A stretch of 64,000 nt of DNA, taken from Niastella yeongjuensis. GTDB taxonomy: Bacteria > Bacteroidota > Bacteroidia > Chitinophagales > Chitinophagaceae. The position numbers and the translations under genes are program-made. Below, one piece after another: positions 34,557 through 43,717 of the stretch (the stretch's first letter is position 1; every line of letters begins with the position of its first letter). The stretch is taken from the NCBI RefSeq assembly GCF_900110245.1, contig NZ_FOCZ01000010.1, positions 124,001 to 188,000 on the forward strand, read 5' to 3'. The notes beneath the pieces are model-generated. The model was not told the DNA's origin, searched no databases, and was given only the letters and a program-made list of their open reading frames with translations.

Positions 34557-36878
34557 TTATTTCTTCTTCCACCAGGCTGGCTTTTTAGCCGCTTCCTGGC
34601 CTGCATTCTGGCATTTTAACTGTGCGTCAATAACGGCGATCAGCGCCATATTGGTAATGCTGCGCACAGAACTACCCAATTGCAGCACATGCACCGGTTT
34701 TTTCAGACCCAGCAAAATGGGACCTACTGCATCGGCGCCGCCAATTTCTTTCATCAGGTTATAGGCAATATTACCCGCAGCCAGGTTGGGGAAAATGAGG
34801 GTATTCACTTCCTGGTCAACCAGCTCACTGAATGGATAGTTATCGCGCAGGATCTCCTGGTTAAAGGCGATGTTGGGCTGCATTTCACCATCTATGATAA
34901 TAGTAGGATCTTTTTCTTTTACAATATCCTTAGCCCGGGCAACCAGTTTGGCTTCCGGTGTATCGCTGCTGCCGAAGTTGCTGTAGCTCAGCATGGCAAT
35001 ACGCGGCACCAGGTTAAAGCTGCGTACTTCTTTGGCGGCCAGCAGGGTGATATCGGCCAGTTCTTCAGCCGTTGGGTTTAAGTTCACCGTAGTATCAGCC
35101 AGGAACAGGGGACCTCTTTTCGTTAACAGCATGTACATCCCTGCGATCTTTTTCACACCTTCTTCCATGCCTATTACCTGCAGGGCCGGGCGGATGGCAT
35201 CTGCATAGTTGCGGGTTAAACCAGAGATCACGGCATCAGCATCGCCATTTTCCACCATCATACAACCAAAATAGGTACGGTCTTTCATCATTTTGGTGGC
35301 TTCGTACTGGTTCACCCCTTTACGCTGGCGTTTTTTGAAGAAGAGCTCGCCGAATTGTTTGCGTTTTTCTTCATACTCGTCATTACGCGGGTCAATGATG
35401 GGCATGTCATCGATGTCGATGCTGTTGTCCAATGCCATTTGCCTGATCGTTTTTTCATCCCCTAACAAAATGGGGTATGCGATGCGCTCATCATAAGCGA
35501 TCTGGGCAGATTTCAATATTTTAATGTTATCAGCTTCTGCAAACACCAGGCGTTTGGGATTGCGGCGGGCTTTGGCGCCCAATACCCGCATCAACTGGTT
35601 ATCGAGACCCAAACGTTTGTCGAGCTCGATGGCGTAAGTTTCCCAGTCGGTGATGGTTTTTTGTGCAACGCCGCTCTCGATAGCGGCTTTGGCAACGGCG
35701 GGGGCCACGGTGCTCAATAACCGGGGATCGAGGGGTTTGGGAATGATATAAGCAGGGCCAAACGATAAATTCTTTTCGTTGTAGGCAATGTTCACAATAT
35801 CCGGAACCGGCGTTTTGGCCAGTTCAGCCAGGGCTTTAACGGCAGCCAGTTTCATGGCCTCGTTGATCTGTGTGGCGCGAACGTCCAGTGCACCGCGGAA
35901 AATGAAGGGAAAGCCCAGTACGTTGTTAACCTGGTTAGGATAATCACTGCGGCCTGTACCCATGATCACATCTTTACGGGCGGCCAGGGCGTCTTCGTAG
36001 GTGATCTCCGGATCGGGGTTGGCCATAGCCAGCACGATCGGGTTTTTGGCCATACTTTTCACCATCTCCTGGCTTAACACATTACCCTTGCTGAGCCCGA
36101 TGAATACATCGGCGCCATTGAGCGATTCTTCCAGCGTAACGTTCTTGCCTTTTGAGATGAATTCTTTTTTCAGCACATCCAGGTCGGTACGGCTTTCGTG
36201 GATCAATCCTTTACTATCGAAAACCAGGATGTTTTCGCGTACAGCGCCCAGAGCTTCGTATAATTTGATACAGGCAATGGCGGCGGCACCGGCGCCATTA
36301 ACCACGAACTTACATTTCTCGATCTTTTTCTTTTGCAATTCCAGGGCGTTCAGCAGGGCGGCAGCACTGATGATAGCGGTTCCGTGCTGGTCGTCGTGCA
36401 TCACCGGAATTTTCATTTGCTTCTTCAGCTCCTGTTCAATATAAAAGCATTCAGGGGCTTTGATATCTTCGAGGTTGATGCCACCAAAAGTGGGTTCCAG
36501 CGCTTTAACTATCTGAACGAATTTCTCGGGATCTTTTTCATTGATCTCGATATCGAATACATCGATGTCGGCGAATATTTTGAACAGTACACCCTTACCT
36601 TCCATCACGGGTTTACCGGCTTCGGGACCAATATCGCCCAAACCAAGCACAGCGGTACCATTACTGATAACCGCTACGAGATTCCCTTTGGCGGTGTATT
36701 TATAAACAGACTCTGGATTTGCATGAATTTCCAAACAGGGTTCAGCGACACCGGGTGAGTAGGCAAGTGACAGGTCGCGTTGGGTTTTGGCTTCTTTGGT
36801 CGGGATCACTTCGATTTTGCCAGGGCGCCCCTTGGAATGGTACTCTAGTGCGGATTCCTTTCGCAATTCTTTTTTCAT
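34557..36878 (-). CDS. maeB: NADP-dependent malic enzyme with phosphotransacetylase domain
   Basis: 773 residues. The N-terminal malic enzyme (about 1-430) has [44 protein letters not shown] and [12 protein letters not shown] for NAD(P) binding; the C-terminal phosphate acetyl/butyryltransferase-like domain (from about 440: [14 protein letters not shown]) includes [18 protein letters not shown]. It decarboxylates malate to pyruvate and supplies NADPH; in MaeB the extra domain is regulatory (acetyl-CoA). 339 bp of upstream sequence hold a short CCCGA/TCGGG hairpin in the leader. Confidence 0.94.
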   Translation of the reverse strand: MKKELRKESALEYHSKGRPGKIEVIPTKEAKTQRDLSLAYSPGVAEPCLEIHANPESVYKYTAKGNLVAVISNGTAVLGLGDIGPEAGKPVMEGKGVLFKIFADIDVFDIEINEKDPEKFVQIVKALEPTFGGINLEDIKAPECFYIEQELKKQMKIPVMHDDQHGTAIISAAALLNALELQKKKIEKCKFVVNGAGAAAIACIKLYEALGAVRENILVFDSKGLIHESRTDLDVLKKEFISKGKNVTLEESLNGADVFIGLSKGNVLSQEMVKSMAKNPIVLAMANPDPEITYEDALAARKDVIMGTGRSDYPNQVNNVLGFPFIFRGALDVRATQINEAMKLAAVKALAELAKTPVPDIVNIAYNEKNLSFGPAYIIPKPLDPRLLSTVAPAVAKAAIESGVAQKTITDWETYAIELDKRLGLDNQLMRVLGAKARRNPKRLVFAEADNIKILKSAQIAYDERIAYPILLGDEKTIRQMALDNSIDIDDMPIIDPRNDEYEEKRKQFGELFFKKRQRKGVNQYEATKMMKDRTYFGCMMVENGDADAVISGLTRNYADAIRPALQVIGMEEGVKKIAGMYMLLTKRGPLFLADTTVNLNPTAEELADITLLAAKEVRSFNLVPRIAMLSYSNFGSSDTPEAKLVARAKDIVKEKDPTIIIDGEMQPNIAFNQEILRDNYPFSELVDQEVNTLIFPNLAAGNIAYNLMKEIGGADAVGPILLGLKKPVHVLQLGSSVRSITNMALIAVIDAQLKCQNAGQEAAKKPAWWKKK

Positions 36879-37215
36879 CAGTTATTTTTTAATTTGTCTC
36901 CAGGTACCCCGACTGTTCGGGATTGGGCTGGTAGTTTCATGATAACTTTTCAATCAATGAGTTATAGTGAAAAAGTGATCATGTGGGTGATTCATAGAAA
37001 CTTAATTAAAAGAACAATTGGCGCGCAATTTACGGGAAAACGGGTTACGTGACAGGGGTGGGGAAAGTATATGTTATGTGAATAATATGTAATGGTTAAT
37101 AATTGAGGCGATTATTGGGATTCTGGATTGTTTCTGGATTTTATAATTACGAATAAACGGTCGTAAGGATTTACCGGAAGGTATAAGAATTGCGGTACAT
37201 CCTGAAATAGCCGGC
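36879..37215. other. Divergent intergenic region
   Basis: 337 bp between maeB and the 37216 gene. It contains a short inverted repeat CCCGA/TCGGG (about 36908-36921) in the maeB leader. No clear promoter, RNA or repeat could be identified for the rest, which is AT-rich. Confidence 0.5.
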
Positions 37216-38226
37216 ATGAAATGGGGCATCGCTTTACGAAACACAATTTTAATGACCGCCATCGCATATACCCAGGCGGGGTTTTCACAAACAATGACCG
37301 GGCAAAGCCGGTTTTATGCAACCAATGTAAAAAGGGTTGATTCTGTTATCAAAGTCATAAAAGCATTTTGCGATTCCATTAAGCCCGTTGAAGTAAGTGA
37401 AAAGAATATAAAATTCGATCAAAAGAATATCCGTTATTTAAATAAACTGTTCAATACGGTTACTTCAGATAAAGCATTTGCACAAGATGCAAAAAAGAAT
37501 GACCTGATCCTGTCCAGCTCATTAAATGCCGGGTTGATCGGTTTCAGGGAATACAAATGCTATCCGCCGAACGGATATCTTTCCATTACCATAACCCTGT
37601 CTGTAATTGGGGATAGTATCTTCTATAAGAAAGTAAGTATCGATAATCCCATGAGAAGGGAATGTGCCAAAGATAATCAACCCATTCCTTTTTTTGATTT
37701 CATGTATTTAAAAGATAAGGTACTACCGGCCATTGATTTTCCATTAAAGGGCTGTACTGATTGTGATAGCCTTATTGTAGATACGGTATACCAACCGATA
37801 TTCAATGACCTGGCTAATAAATACCCGGCTTACAAATTTGTTCCCATTGCCTCCAATGAGGTCACAAAATCCCTGTTGTTTCAACATGCTTATTTACAAA
37901 GCAGCACTTACAATAATAAAGTAGCGCCTGAGATATTTATTCAGTTAATAAAACTGAACGAATACGATGCCATCAAAAACCTGTTGTATTCGCCCAACCA
38001 GCTGATGGCCGTAGATGCCTATGAAACGCTGGTATACCTGAAAAACAAAAGCAACCTGGCCATAACTGCATCGGACGATGCCAAAATGAAAGAAATTGTA
38101 AACAGCGAAACCGCCATCCCTGTTTTTTGCGGCCGCGATTGCAAGCCCACCGATTTTTCCTACAACACGTTGAAGATAAAAGACAAAGATATAATAGAGA
38201 AATACCAGTCTACCCTTGAACAATAG
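37216..38226 (+). CDS. Secreted protein of unknown function
   Basis: 336 residues. Signal peptide MKWGIALRNTILMTAIAYTQAGFSQ. The N-terminal half has alternating short strands and four Cys (Cys in FREYKCYPPNGY, MRRECAKD, GCTDCDSL); the C-terminal half (about 230-300) is helical and looks like two HEAT-type repeats (KVAPEIFIQLIKLNEYDAIKNLLY, NQLMAVDAYETLVYLKN). It ends in a second Cys pair (VFCGRDCKPTDFSY). No family was recognised. It is upstream of, but not likely part of, the ABC/GntR cluster, which has its own promoter. Confidence 0.7.
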   Translation: MKWGIALRNTILMTAIAYTQAGFSQTMTGQSRFYATNVKRVDSVIKVIKAFCDSIKPVEVSEKNIKFDQKNIRYLNKLFNTVTSDKAFAQDAKKNDLILSSSLNAGLIGFREYKCYPPNGYLSITITLSVIGDSIFYKKVSIDNPMRRECAKDNQPIPFFDFMYLKDKVLPAIDFPLKGCTDCDSLIVDTVYQPIFNDLANKYPAYKFVPIASNEVTKSLLFQHAYLQSSTYNNKVAPEIFIQLIKLNEYDAIKNLLYSPNQLMAVDAYETLVYLKNKSNLAITASDDAKMKEIVNSETAIPVFCGRDCKPTDFSYNTLKIKDKDIIEKYQSTLEQ

Positions 38227-38276
38227 GCTTATCTCACGGTACTGTTTCCCACTCATCCCTTTTTTCGACAAACGGA

Positions 38277-38307
38277 TTTGGAAATCCGGAAAAAGCCCCT
38301 ATGTTTG
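38277..38307 (+). promoter_or_regulatory. Promoter of the ABC/GntR cluster
   Basis: TTTG, exactly 19 bp, TATGTTTG: a full match to the Bacteroidota consensus. The palindromic operator begins two bases downstream. Confidence 0.88.
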
Positions 38308-38308
38308 C

Positions 38309-38330
38309 GTGTACTATTTAACTAGTACAC
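38309..38330 (+). promoter_or_regulatory. Palindromic operator, probably for the GntR/YtrA regulator
   Basis: GTGTACTA, six bases, TAGTACAC: a perfect 8-bp inverted repeat placed over the predicted transcription start and 13 bp before the first gene. Its outer GTGTA/TACAC halves resemble the AGTGTA/TACACT site described for YtrA-type regulators in Bacillus. A dimeric repressor bound here would block transcription of the whole cluster, including its own gene. Confidence 0.75.
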
Positions 38331-38343
38331 TAAAACGCCAAAT

Positions 38344-39177
38344 ATGATACAAGTCCAAAACCTTCATTTTGGGTATCGACGCAAAAAGATCTTTACGGGC
38401 CTTAACCTGAAACTGCAAGCCGGCCACATCTATGGATTGCTTGGTAAGAACGGCACCGGTAAATCGACCCTGTTGAAAAACATGGCTGGTTTGTTGTTCC
38501 CGCAGGAAGGAACTGTAAATGTGCTGGGGTTTACACCCGGCAAACGGCAACCTGCTTTTTTGCAAGACATCTTTATGGTACCTGAAGAGTTTTATTTGCC
38601 CGACATGCCTATCGAGCATCTGATAAAATACAATGCCCCTTTTTACCCCAAATTCAACGAGGATCAATTCAACCGTTTTATCACCGAATTCGACATTCCC
38701 CGCTCCAACACCATGCAGCAAATGAGCTATGGGCAAAAGAAAAAGGTGTTGATCAGTTTTGGACTGGCCTGTAATACCTCTGTGTTATTGATGGATGAAC
38801 CAACCAACGGATTGGATATTATGAGTAAAAGCCAGTTTCGTAAAGTAATTGCCGGCTGTCTCGATGAAAACAAGTGCATCGTCATAAGCACGCACCAGGT
38901 AAAAGACCTCGAAAGCCTGATCGATCGGGTTACCATTATTGATGAGGGCCGCATTCTGTTCGACCAGACCGTGGATAATATTACTAACAGGCTTTCATTT
39001 CATATTTCTTATGACAGTGAAGAAATAAAACAGGCTTTGTTCCGGGAACCTACGTTACGGGGCAGCGCAGTTATTACCCGCAATACGCTTGGTGATGAAA
39101 GCAAACTCGATCTGGAATTACTGTACAAGGCCATCGTACTAAATGGCAATGCTATTCAATCTGTTTTTAACGCTTAA
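38344..39177 (+). CDS. ABC transporter ATP-binding protein
   Basis: 277 residues. Walker A GLLGKNGTGKSTLL near residue 36, signature MSYGQKKKVLISFGLA near residue 127, Walker B VLLMDEPTNGLD near residue 150, H-loop VISTHQVKDLE. The C-terminal 60 residues are a short accessory domain. The type (YtrB/CcmA-like single ATPase) goes with the six-helix membrane protein that starts 10 bp downstream; together they would form an exporter or an envelope-stress transporter. Substrate unknown. Confidence 0.9.
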   Translation: MIQVQNLHFGYRRKKIFTGLNLKLQAGHIYGLLGKNGTGKSTLLKNMAGLLFPQEGTVNVLGFTPGKRQPAFLQDIFMVPEEFYLPDMPIEHLIKYNAPFYPKFNEDQFNRFITEFDIPRSNTMQQMSYGQKKKVLISFGLACNTSVLLMDEPTNGLDIMSKSQFRKVIAGCLDENKCIVISTHQVKDLESLIDRVTIIDEGRILFDQTVDNITNRLSFHISYDSEEIKQALFREPTLRGSAVITRNTLGDESKLDLELLYKAIVLNGNAIQSVFNA

Positions 39178-39186
39178 ACTAATGCT

Positions 39187-40017
39187 ATGAATGCTGTTTT
39201 TGATTTGAAACGCTGGTTCCTGTATCTTGGCAAACACTGGAATGAAAATAAAAGAAGATACCTGTTGTCACTGGCTGCCATTGGCGGGTTATTGGTTTTG
39301 TGGTGTTCATTTTTAATGATCGTGAACCCTGAAAACCCAATGGGGTTACGGATTCAGGTGGTTACCTATTATGCAGGTTTGTTCCTTACCGGTTGTTTAT
39401 TTGCCAGCACCATCTTCAATGACCTGTCTGAAGCCCCTAAGGGCATTCACTTTTTATTGACACCTGCCTCAGCGCTGGAAAAATTACTGACTACGATTGT
39501 CTTTGGCGTGATCCTGTTTTTTATCAGTTATACGCTGGTGTTTTATGTTTTTGATGTTATTATGCTTAAAGTGTCGAACGGGGTTATGGCCAGCTGGCTT
39601 GAACAGCACCATAAGGCCGCCAGACCGCCCCAGGATCTTTTAAATGTATTTGTACCGGACGATTCAGCTAAGGAATTCCTTTTTTACATCATGCTTATCT
39701 TTTTTGCAGTACAATCTATCTTTTTATTGGGTTCGGTATATTTTGTAAAGTTTCAGTATATAAAGACACTGGTTTCCGGCCTGGTTGTTTTTTTGATCCT
39801 GGTTTTCTTTGTACATAAAGTGCTGGGTTCGTTTATGCCAGACGGTAGTTTTTTTGAGCCGTTTACTGTTTACAAGGTGTGGAATACCGCGCAGGGGGAT
39901 GTAATGATACTGTTGCCGGAATGGTTTAGTAATATCTTACTTTTTCTTGCCAAATACGCATTGGCGCCCTGTTTGTGGGTCGTTGCGTACTTCCGGTTGA
40001 AAGAAAAAGAGGTTTAA
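39187..40017 (+). CDS. ABC transporter permease (six-helix membrane protein)
   Basis: 276 residues with six hydrophobic helices (about 20-42, 53-75, 94-120, 157-180, 193-212, 245-266) and a long polar loop after the third (residues about 125-155). The N-terminus (MNAVFDLKRWFLYLGKHWNENKRRYLL) is cytoplasmic by the positive-inside rule. No nucleotide-binding motif. It begins 10 bp after the ATPase and should be its membrane partner; no closer family could be named. Confidence 0.78.
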   Translation: MNAVFDLKRWFLYLGKHWNENKRRYLLSLAAIGGLLVLWCSFLMIVNPENPMGLRIQVVTYYAGLFLTGCLFASTIFNDLSEAPKGIHFLLTPASALEKLLTTIVFGVILFFISYTLVFYVFDVIMLKVSNGVMASWLEQHHKAARPPQDLLNVFVPDDSAKEFLFYIMLIFFAVQSIFLLGSVYFVKFQYIKTLVSGLVVFLILVFFVHKVLGSFMPDGSFFEPFTVYKVWNTAQGDVMILLPEWFSNILLFLAKYALAPCLWVVAYFRLKEKEV

Positions 40018-40034
40018 CGTTTAAAAAAGTAAAT

Positions 40035-40406
40035 ATGCAATTCAGAGAATCGCAAGCTATATACTTACAAATTGCCGATTATGTGTGTGAGAAAATCATG
40101 CTAAAGGAATGGAAGGTAGAGGAGCGGATCCCTTCCGTTCGGGAACTGGCGGTACAGTTGGAAGTAAACCCCAATACGGTAATGCGCACCTATGATTTTC
40201 TGCAACAACAGGAGATCATTCATAACCAGCGGGGCATCGGGTATTTTGTTTCGCCCGCTGCAATAAAAAATGCGCAGACCTACCGTAAAAATGACTTCGT
40301 TGAAAAAGACCTGCCGCAGGTTTTTCGCACGATGTTTCTGCTGGGGATGGACCCTGAAGAATTAAAACCCCGGTTCGAAAAATTCAAGAAACAACATTTT
40401 GCTTAA
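40035..40406 (+). CDS. GntR-family regulator, YtrA type
   Basis: 123 residues: an N-terminal winged helix-turn-helix (SQAIYLQIADYVCEKI, RIPSVRELAVQLEVNPNTVMRTYDFLQQQEII, HNQRGIGYFVS) and a short helical C-terminal tail (residues about 90-120), the layout of the YtrA subfamily without a ligand-binding domain. The frame could start at 39975, overlapping the permease, but the ATG at 40035 gives the family's MQFRES start. It very likely binds the palindrome at 38309-38330 and represses its own operon. Confidence 0.9.
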   Translation: MQFRESQAIYLQIADYVCEKIMLKEWKVEERIPSVRELAVQLEVNPNTVMRTYDFLQQQEIIHNQRGIGYFVSPAAIKNAQTYRKNDFVEKDLPQVFRTMFLLGMDPEELKPRFEKFKKQHFA

Positions 40407-40424
40407 TACAATCAAGAACTGATA

Positions 40425-41114
40425 ATGAAAACAAGCAATAAAATATTATTGGGCATTTTTCTTACCATCCTTATACTCACAACAGTTGTACAACTAATGG
40501 TATATGCCAAATATAAACGTGGTGAATTCACTGCTTTTAAAAGAGAAGAATTTACTCCGATGACCTATTTACCGGTATCTCCCGCCCGGTTTATTTCACT
40601 AAAGGGAATGGGTAATTGTGCCATAAAAACATCCGATACCCTTAAATTGGAAATACAAAAGGATATTGCCCGCTTTGTAAAGTATCAAACGGTAAACGAT
40701 ACCCTTTTTATCAATGATTCAAGATTTACAGACTATGAAATGGAAAAGGGAACCAGGAATAATGGCCTGGTGAATATCTATCTGCCAGCTGCTGCACAAC
40801 TCAATGGGGCCTACAGCACTTTTAGAATATATGGAACCAGTGATTCTACCTCGGCGCCATCTTATACTATCAGCCTGAAAAACTGTTATCTGTTCCCTGA
40901 TAATGCTTCTGCATATTTTAATCAGTTAAATGTCTACAGCGAAAGCTCCAGAATTGATCTGAACAGACATGCCGTTTTCCTCAATCTCAATTTGCAAATG
41001 ACTGGTTCAAGGCTAAGTGATAATTCAGCAGTGATCAGGAAGCTGACCATGATTGGGTCTGATAACAATTCTTCTATTGAGCTGTCTGGTAAAAATGTTA
41101 ACGCCTTAAAGTAA
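40425..41114 (+). CDS. Membrane-anchored GIN/DUF2807-like protein
   Basis: 229 residues. One N-terminal membrane helix (KILLGIFLTILILTTVVQLMVY) and a beta-rich remainder whose strands (FISLKGMGNCAIKTSDTLKLEIQK, LVNIYLPAAAQLNGAYSTFRIYG, RIDLNRHAVFLNLNLQMTGSRL, LTMIGSDNNSSIELSG) look like the right-handed stacked pattern of DUF2807 (GIN) domains, which often follow GntR/ABC genes in this phylum. The resemblance is moderate. It lies 18 bp after the regulator gene and is probably in the same operon. Confidence 0.65.
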   Translation: MKTSNKILLGIFLTILILTTVVQLMVYAKYKRGEFTAFKREEFTPMTYLPVSPARFISLKGMGNCAIKTSDTLKLEIQKDIARFVKYQTVNDTLFINDSRFTDYEMEKGTRNNGLVNIYLPAAAQLNGAYSTFRIYGTSDSTSAPSYTISLKNCYLFPDNASAYFNQLNVYSESSRIDLNRHAVFLNLNLQMTGSRLSDNSAVIRKLTMIGSDNNSSIELSGKNVNALK

Positions 41115-41118
41115 CTGT

Positions 41119-41313
41119 ATGCAACACTTATTGCTGGCAGTAGCTATACTATTACTTACGATCATTGCTGGCAACGGCCGTAAAGAAACAGCTGTTGAAA
41201 ATAACAAGGTGGGTATGAAGATAGAGACACCAGCAGTAAACAATGAGGAAGATGATTATCCTGCCGACAAACCTTCCGTCTTTATTTCAAGGTTCGATAT
41301 GTTTTTTTACTAA
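41119..41313 (+). CDS. Small protein with N-terminal hydrophobic segment
   Basis: 64 residues, ATG only 4 bp after the previous stop, ending just before a bidirectional terminator. Residues 1-17 (MQHLLLAVAILLLTIIA) form a signal or anchor; the rest is acidic and polar. No family. Position and terminator support a real last gene of the operon; base-level evidence is otherwise thin. Confidence 0.5.
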   Translation: MQHLLLAVAILLLTIIAGNGRKETAVENNKVGMKIETPAVNNEEDDYPADKPSVFISRFDMFFY

Positions 41314-41322
41314 ATGGAGTAG

Positions 41323-41371
41323 GATAATATACCGGCAGCATTTCATCTTCTATAATGCTGCCGGTATATCA
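41323..41371. terminator. Bidirectional terminator of the ABC/GntR cluster and the M20 gene
   Basis: ATACCGGCAGCATT and AATGCTGCCGGTAT are perfect 14-bp arms with an 11-nt loop; GATAAT/ATCATT outside partly extends the stem. T-run is weak on both sides but the stem is very strong. Confidence 0.75.
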
Positions 41372-42559
41372 TTAAAACGTTGTGCTGCTGCCCAGCCAGG
41401 CCATCATGCCCATGCCGGTTTCAATAGCATTTTCATCTATGTTAAAGGTGGGTGTATGTACTCCTGAAGTAATACCTTTCGCCTCATTCATTACACCCAG
41501 CCGGTAAAAGCAACCGGGAATATGTGTGGTATAATAGCCAAAGTCTTCTGCGCCCATCCGTACTTCGGTGGTTTCCACCTGTTCTTTACCCATATATTGT
41601 TCAGCCAGTGTACGGGCTGTTTTGCTCAATTCTTCATTGTTGAATACTGTTGGATAACCTACATCGATGTGCAGATCAATTTCCGCACCCATACTGTGTA
41701 CCAGTTCGGTGGCTTGTTTGCGAATGAGCTCATGTGCCTTAAAACGCCATTCTTCATCGAGTGCTCTGAAGGTGCCCATCAGTTTCACTTCGCTGGGAAT
41801 TACATTGGTGGTATGTCCGCCCTGAATAGAACAGATAGACAACACCGAAGGCGATAAGGGGTTTCTGTTGCGACTAATGATCTGTTGCAGGCTAACAATA
41901 AGGTAGGAGGCTATCAGAATGGTATCAACGGTTAAATGCGGCGCAGCTGCATGTCCGCCTTTACCCTTGATGGTAATGTATATTTCATCGGCGCTGGCCA
42001 TTACCTGACCACCGCGAAAACTCAGTTTACCAATTTCCAGTTGGGGGTGTACGTGCAATCCGAAGATGGCTTGTGGTTTGGGATTTTCCAGCACGCCTTC
42101 TTTGATAAGAATACTGGCGCCGCCGGGGTTTCTTTCTTCACCAGGTTGAAAGATCAGTTTTACGGTTCCCTCCCATTCATCTTTTAATTCCTGTAAAATT
42201 TTAGCAGCACCCAGCAGGCAGGTAGTATGCACATCGTGCCCGCAGGCATGCATTACCCCTTCATTCTTTGATTTATAGGGAATATCATTTTGTTCGGTAA
42301 TAGGAAGTGCATCCATATCGGCCCGCAGGGCAATCACTTTCTTGTCAGGATTCTTTCCTTTAATCAACCCCACCACACCGGTTTCGGCCATAACGGTAAA
42401 GGGGATACCAAATTCAGTTAATTTATGTTGAACGAAACGCGATGTTTCGAATTCCTGGTAACTTAGTTCAGGATGTGCATGTAAATGATGGCGAATATCT
42501 ATAAACTCAGCAGCGTATGTTTTTGCCAGGCTTTGGATCTTCTTTTGTAAAATGCTCAT
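41372..42559 (-). CDS. M20-family amidohydrolase/carboxypeptidase
   Basis: 395-residue zinc hydrolase of the M20D group (hippurate hydrolase, N-acyl amino acid amidohydrolase). Metal and catalytic motifs: HHLHAHPELSYQEFET at the N-terminus, MHACGHDVHT (metal Cys and His), FQPGEERNPGGAS (catalytic Glu), GLHVHPQLEIG and the C-terminal MGAEDFGYY. The ATG at 42559 is used; the longer frame to 42655 adds an unrelated hydrophobic stretch. Natural substrate not determined. Confidence 0.92.
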   Translation of the reverse strand: MSILQKKIQSLAKTYAAEFIDIRHHLHAHPELSYQEFETSRFVQHKLTEFGIPFTVMAETGVVGLIKGKNPDKKVIALRADMDALPITEQNDIPYKSKNEGVMHACGHDVHTTCLLGAAKILQELKDEWEGTVKLIFQPGEERNPGGASILIKEGVLENPKPQAIFGLHVHPQLEIGKLSFRGGQVMASADEIYITIKGKGGHAAAPHLTVDTILIASYLIVSLQQIISRNRNPLSPSVLSICSIQGGHTTNVIPSEVKLMGTFRALDEEWRFKAHELIRKQATELVHSMGAEIDLHIDVGYPTVFNNEELSKTARTLAEQYMGKEQVETTEVRMGAEDFGYYTTHIPGCFYRLGVMNEAKGITSGVHTPTFNIDENAIETGMGMMAWLGSSTTF

Positions 42560-42608
42560 ACCCACAAAGATAATCGGAAAGGGGATAAGTAGGGAAAAGA
42601 TGGTATTT

Positions 42609-42866
42609 TTACGTGCGTTTTTGAGAGTAAAGGGGAGCCCTGCTATTATGAACAATGGCTGTTATAACAATGGTTTGAGAGGGTTCATCAATGTAAAAAT
42701 GAATGGCATAGGGAAATACATCAGGGTGGGCAATACGAACGTTTTTATAACGGATTGCGTGAACAGTGGGTCTGTCTTTCAGTCGTAGAATGGCAGTTTT
42801 GATATCCAGAGCGAAGCGTTTCTCTAATCCTTTTACCTGCAACCGATACCAATCTGTTAATCTTCT
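42609..42866 (-). pseudogene. ParE/RelE-type toxin fragment without N-terminus
   Basis: The frame reads from a stop at 42867-42869: RRLTDWYRLQVKGLEKRFALDIK, then IRYKNVRIA, FPYAIHFYI and AIVHNSRAP, the ParE pattern from its first helix onward. The usual first strand and helix start (about 15-18 residues) are missing; no ATG or GTG precedes the DWY motif, and the only possible start is TTG at 42842, after it. The other two frames do not supply the missing segment. It overlaps the last codons of the antitoxin. The gene is probably inactive, though a short TTG-started peptide (77 residues) cannot be excluded. Confidence 0.7.
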
Positions 42867-43087
42867 TTATCTAATTCAGAAAACAATTCATCAATAGGAT
42901 GTAATCTGTCAGGATTTTGGGCGATCGCCGCCAATCGCTGATCAATTAATTGTTTTTGCCATTCTGGAAGGGGACCATCCAGCTCATCCACATCAGGATA
43001 TTTGTTTTTTATCCGTTTCCAGTCCTCAATGGAAATTTGCACAGCAATGGTCTGACCACTATTATCTGAAACATAATTTACCGACAT
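42857..43087 (-). CDS. Antitoxin of a ParE/RelE-type module
   Basis: 76-residue antitoxin-like protein (MSVNYVSDNSGQTIAVQ...). The C-terminal part (LPEWQKQLIDQRLAAIAQNPDRLHPIDELFSELD) resembles the addiction-module antitoxin helix that wraps the toxin. ATG at 43087 is preferred over 43147 because it gives the usual short start. The partner toxin is a fragment, so this is an orphan antitoxin. Confidence 0.7.
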   Translation of the reverse strand: MSVNYVSDNSGQTIAVQISIEDWKRIKNKYPDVDELDGPLPEWQKQLIDQRLAAIAQNPDRLHPIDELFSELDKED

Positions 43088-43151
43088 AATCTCAAAATTC
43101 GATATAATCAAATTTACTAAAAAGATAGCAATTCGAAGACAATGCACCCCA

Positions 43152-43580
43152 CTACAACGTACTCGACTTATCCGGGTTCACCTCAATCACATCCCGGATG
43201 ATATACACACCGGATGGGAAAAAACGTTGTATGGATGACAAATAGGGTTCAGCCTCACTGCGGTTTTTGAAATCACCCACTTTTAATTTCATATAAGGGG
43301 GCTGCCAGTCAAGGTAAGCTCTCAGTTCGGGAAACTCCTGGTATATCTTGATTTTTGCATTGGTGGCTTTATTGCGGTCGTTGGTGCTGATCACCAGGAT
43401 CCGAAACCCCTGTACCCGGCTGCGGGCATCCCGGGTGGTAAATTCATTGATCTGCATTTGCTTTTTTTCCAGCATATCGATCCGGGGGTCTTTAAACACC
43501 ACCACTGTATTAGTATCTGCTGTTTGGGCAAATAAAGTATGGGACAGGATCAATAAAACGCAACTGATAATGTACTTCAT
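43152..43580 (-). CDS. SPOR-domain protein
   Basis: 142 residues: signal peptide MKYIISCVLLILSHTLFAQ, a helical linker, then a SPOR domain from about residue 57 (VQGFRILVISTNDRNKATNAKIKIYQEFPE, YMKLKVGDFKNRSEAEPYLSSIQRFFPSGVYIIRDVI), which binds denuded glycan strands of septal peptidoglycan. Periplasmic. A TATATTTC box lies two bases before the ATG on the minus strand. Confidence 0.85.
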   Translation of the reverse strand: MKYIISCVLLILSHTLFAQTADTNTVVVFKDPRIDMLEKKQMQINEFTTRDARSRVQGFRILVISTNDRNKATNAKIKIYQEFPELRAYLDWQPPYMKLKVGDFKNRSEAEPYLSSIQRFFPSGVYIIRDVIEVNPDKSSTL

Positions 43581-43717
43581 GCGAAATATATTTTTTTAAG
43601 CCACATAATAGAGCTGGTATTGAATTGACACTATGGGTTTTATGCAGCTTCTACCAATTTAAATGCAAAATCTTCGCCAAAGATAATCCAACAGGCTGCC
43701 ACCTGCAAGGGGCATAA

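Noticed and set aside
39975-40034. Longer start of the GntR regulator, overlapping the permease
   Set aside because: The added 20 residues are out of family and read through the permease 3' end; ATG at 40035 fits the family.
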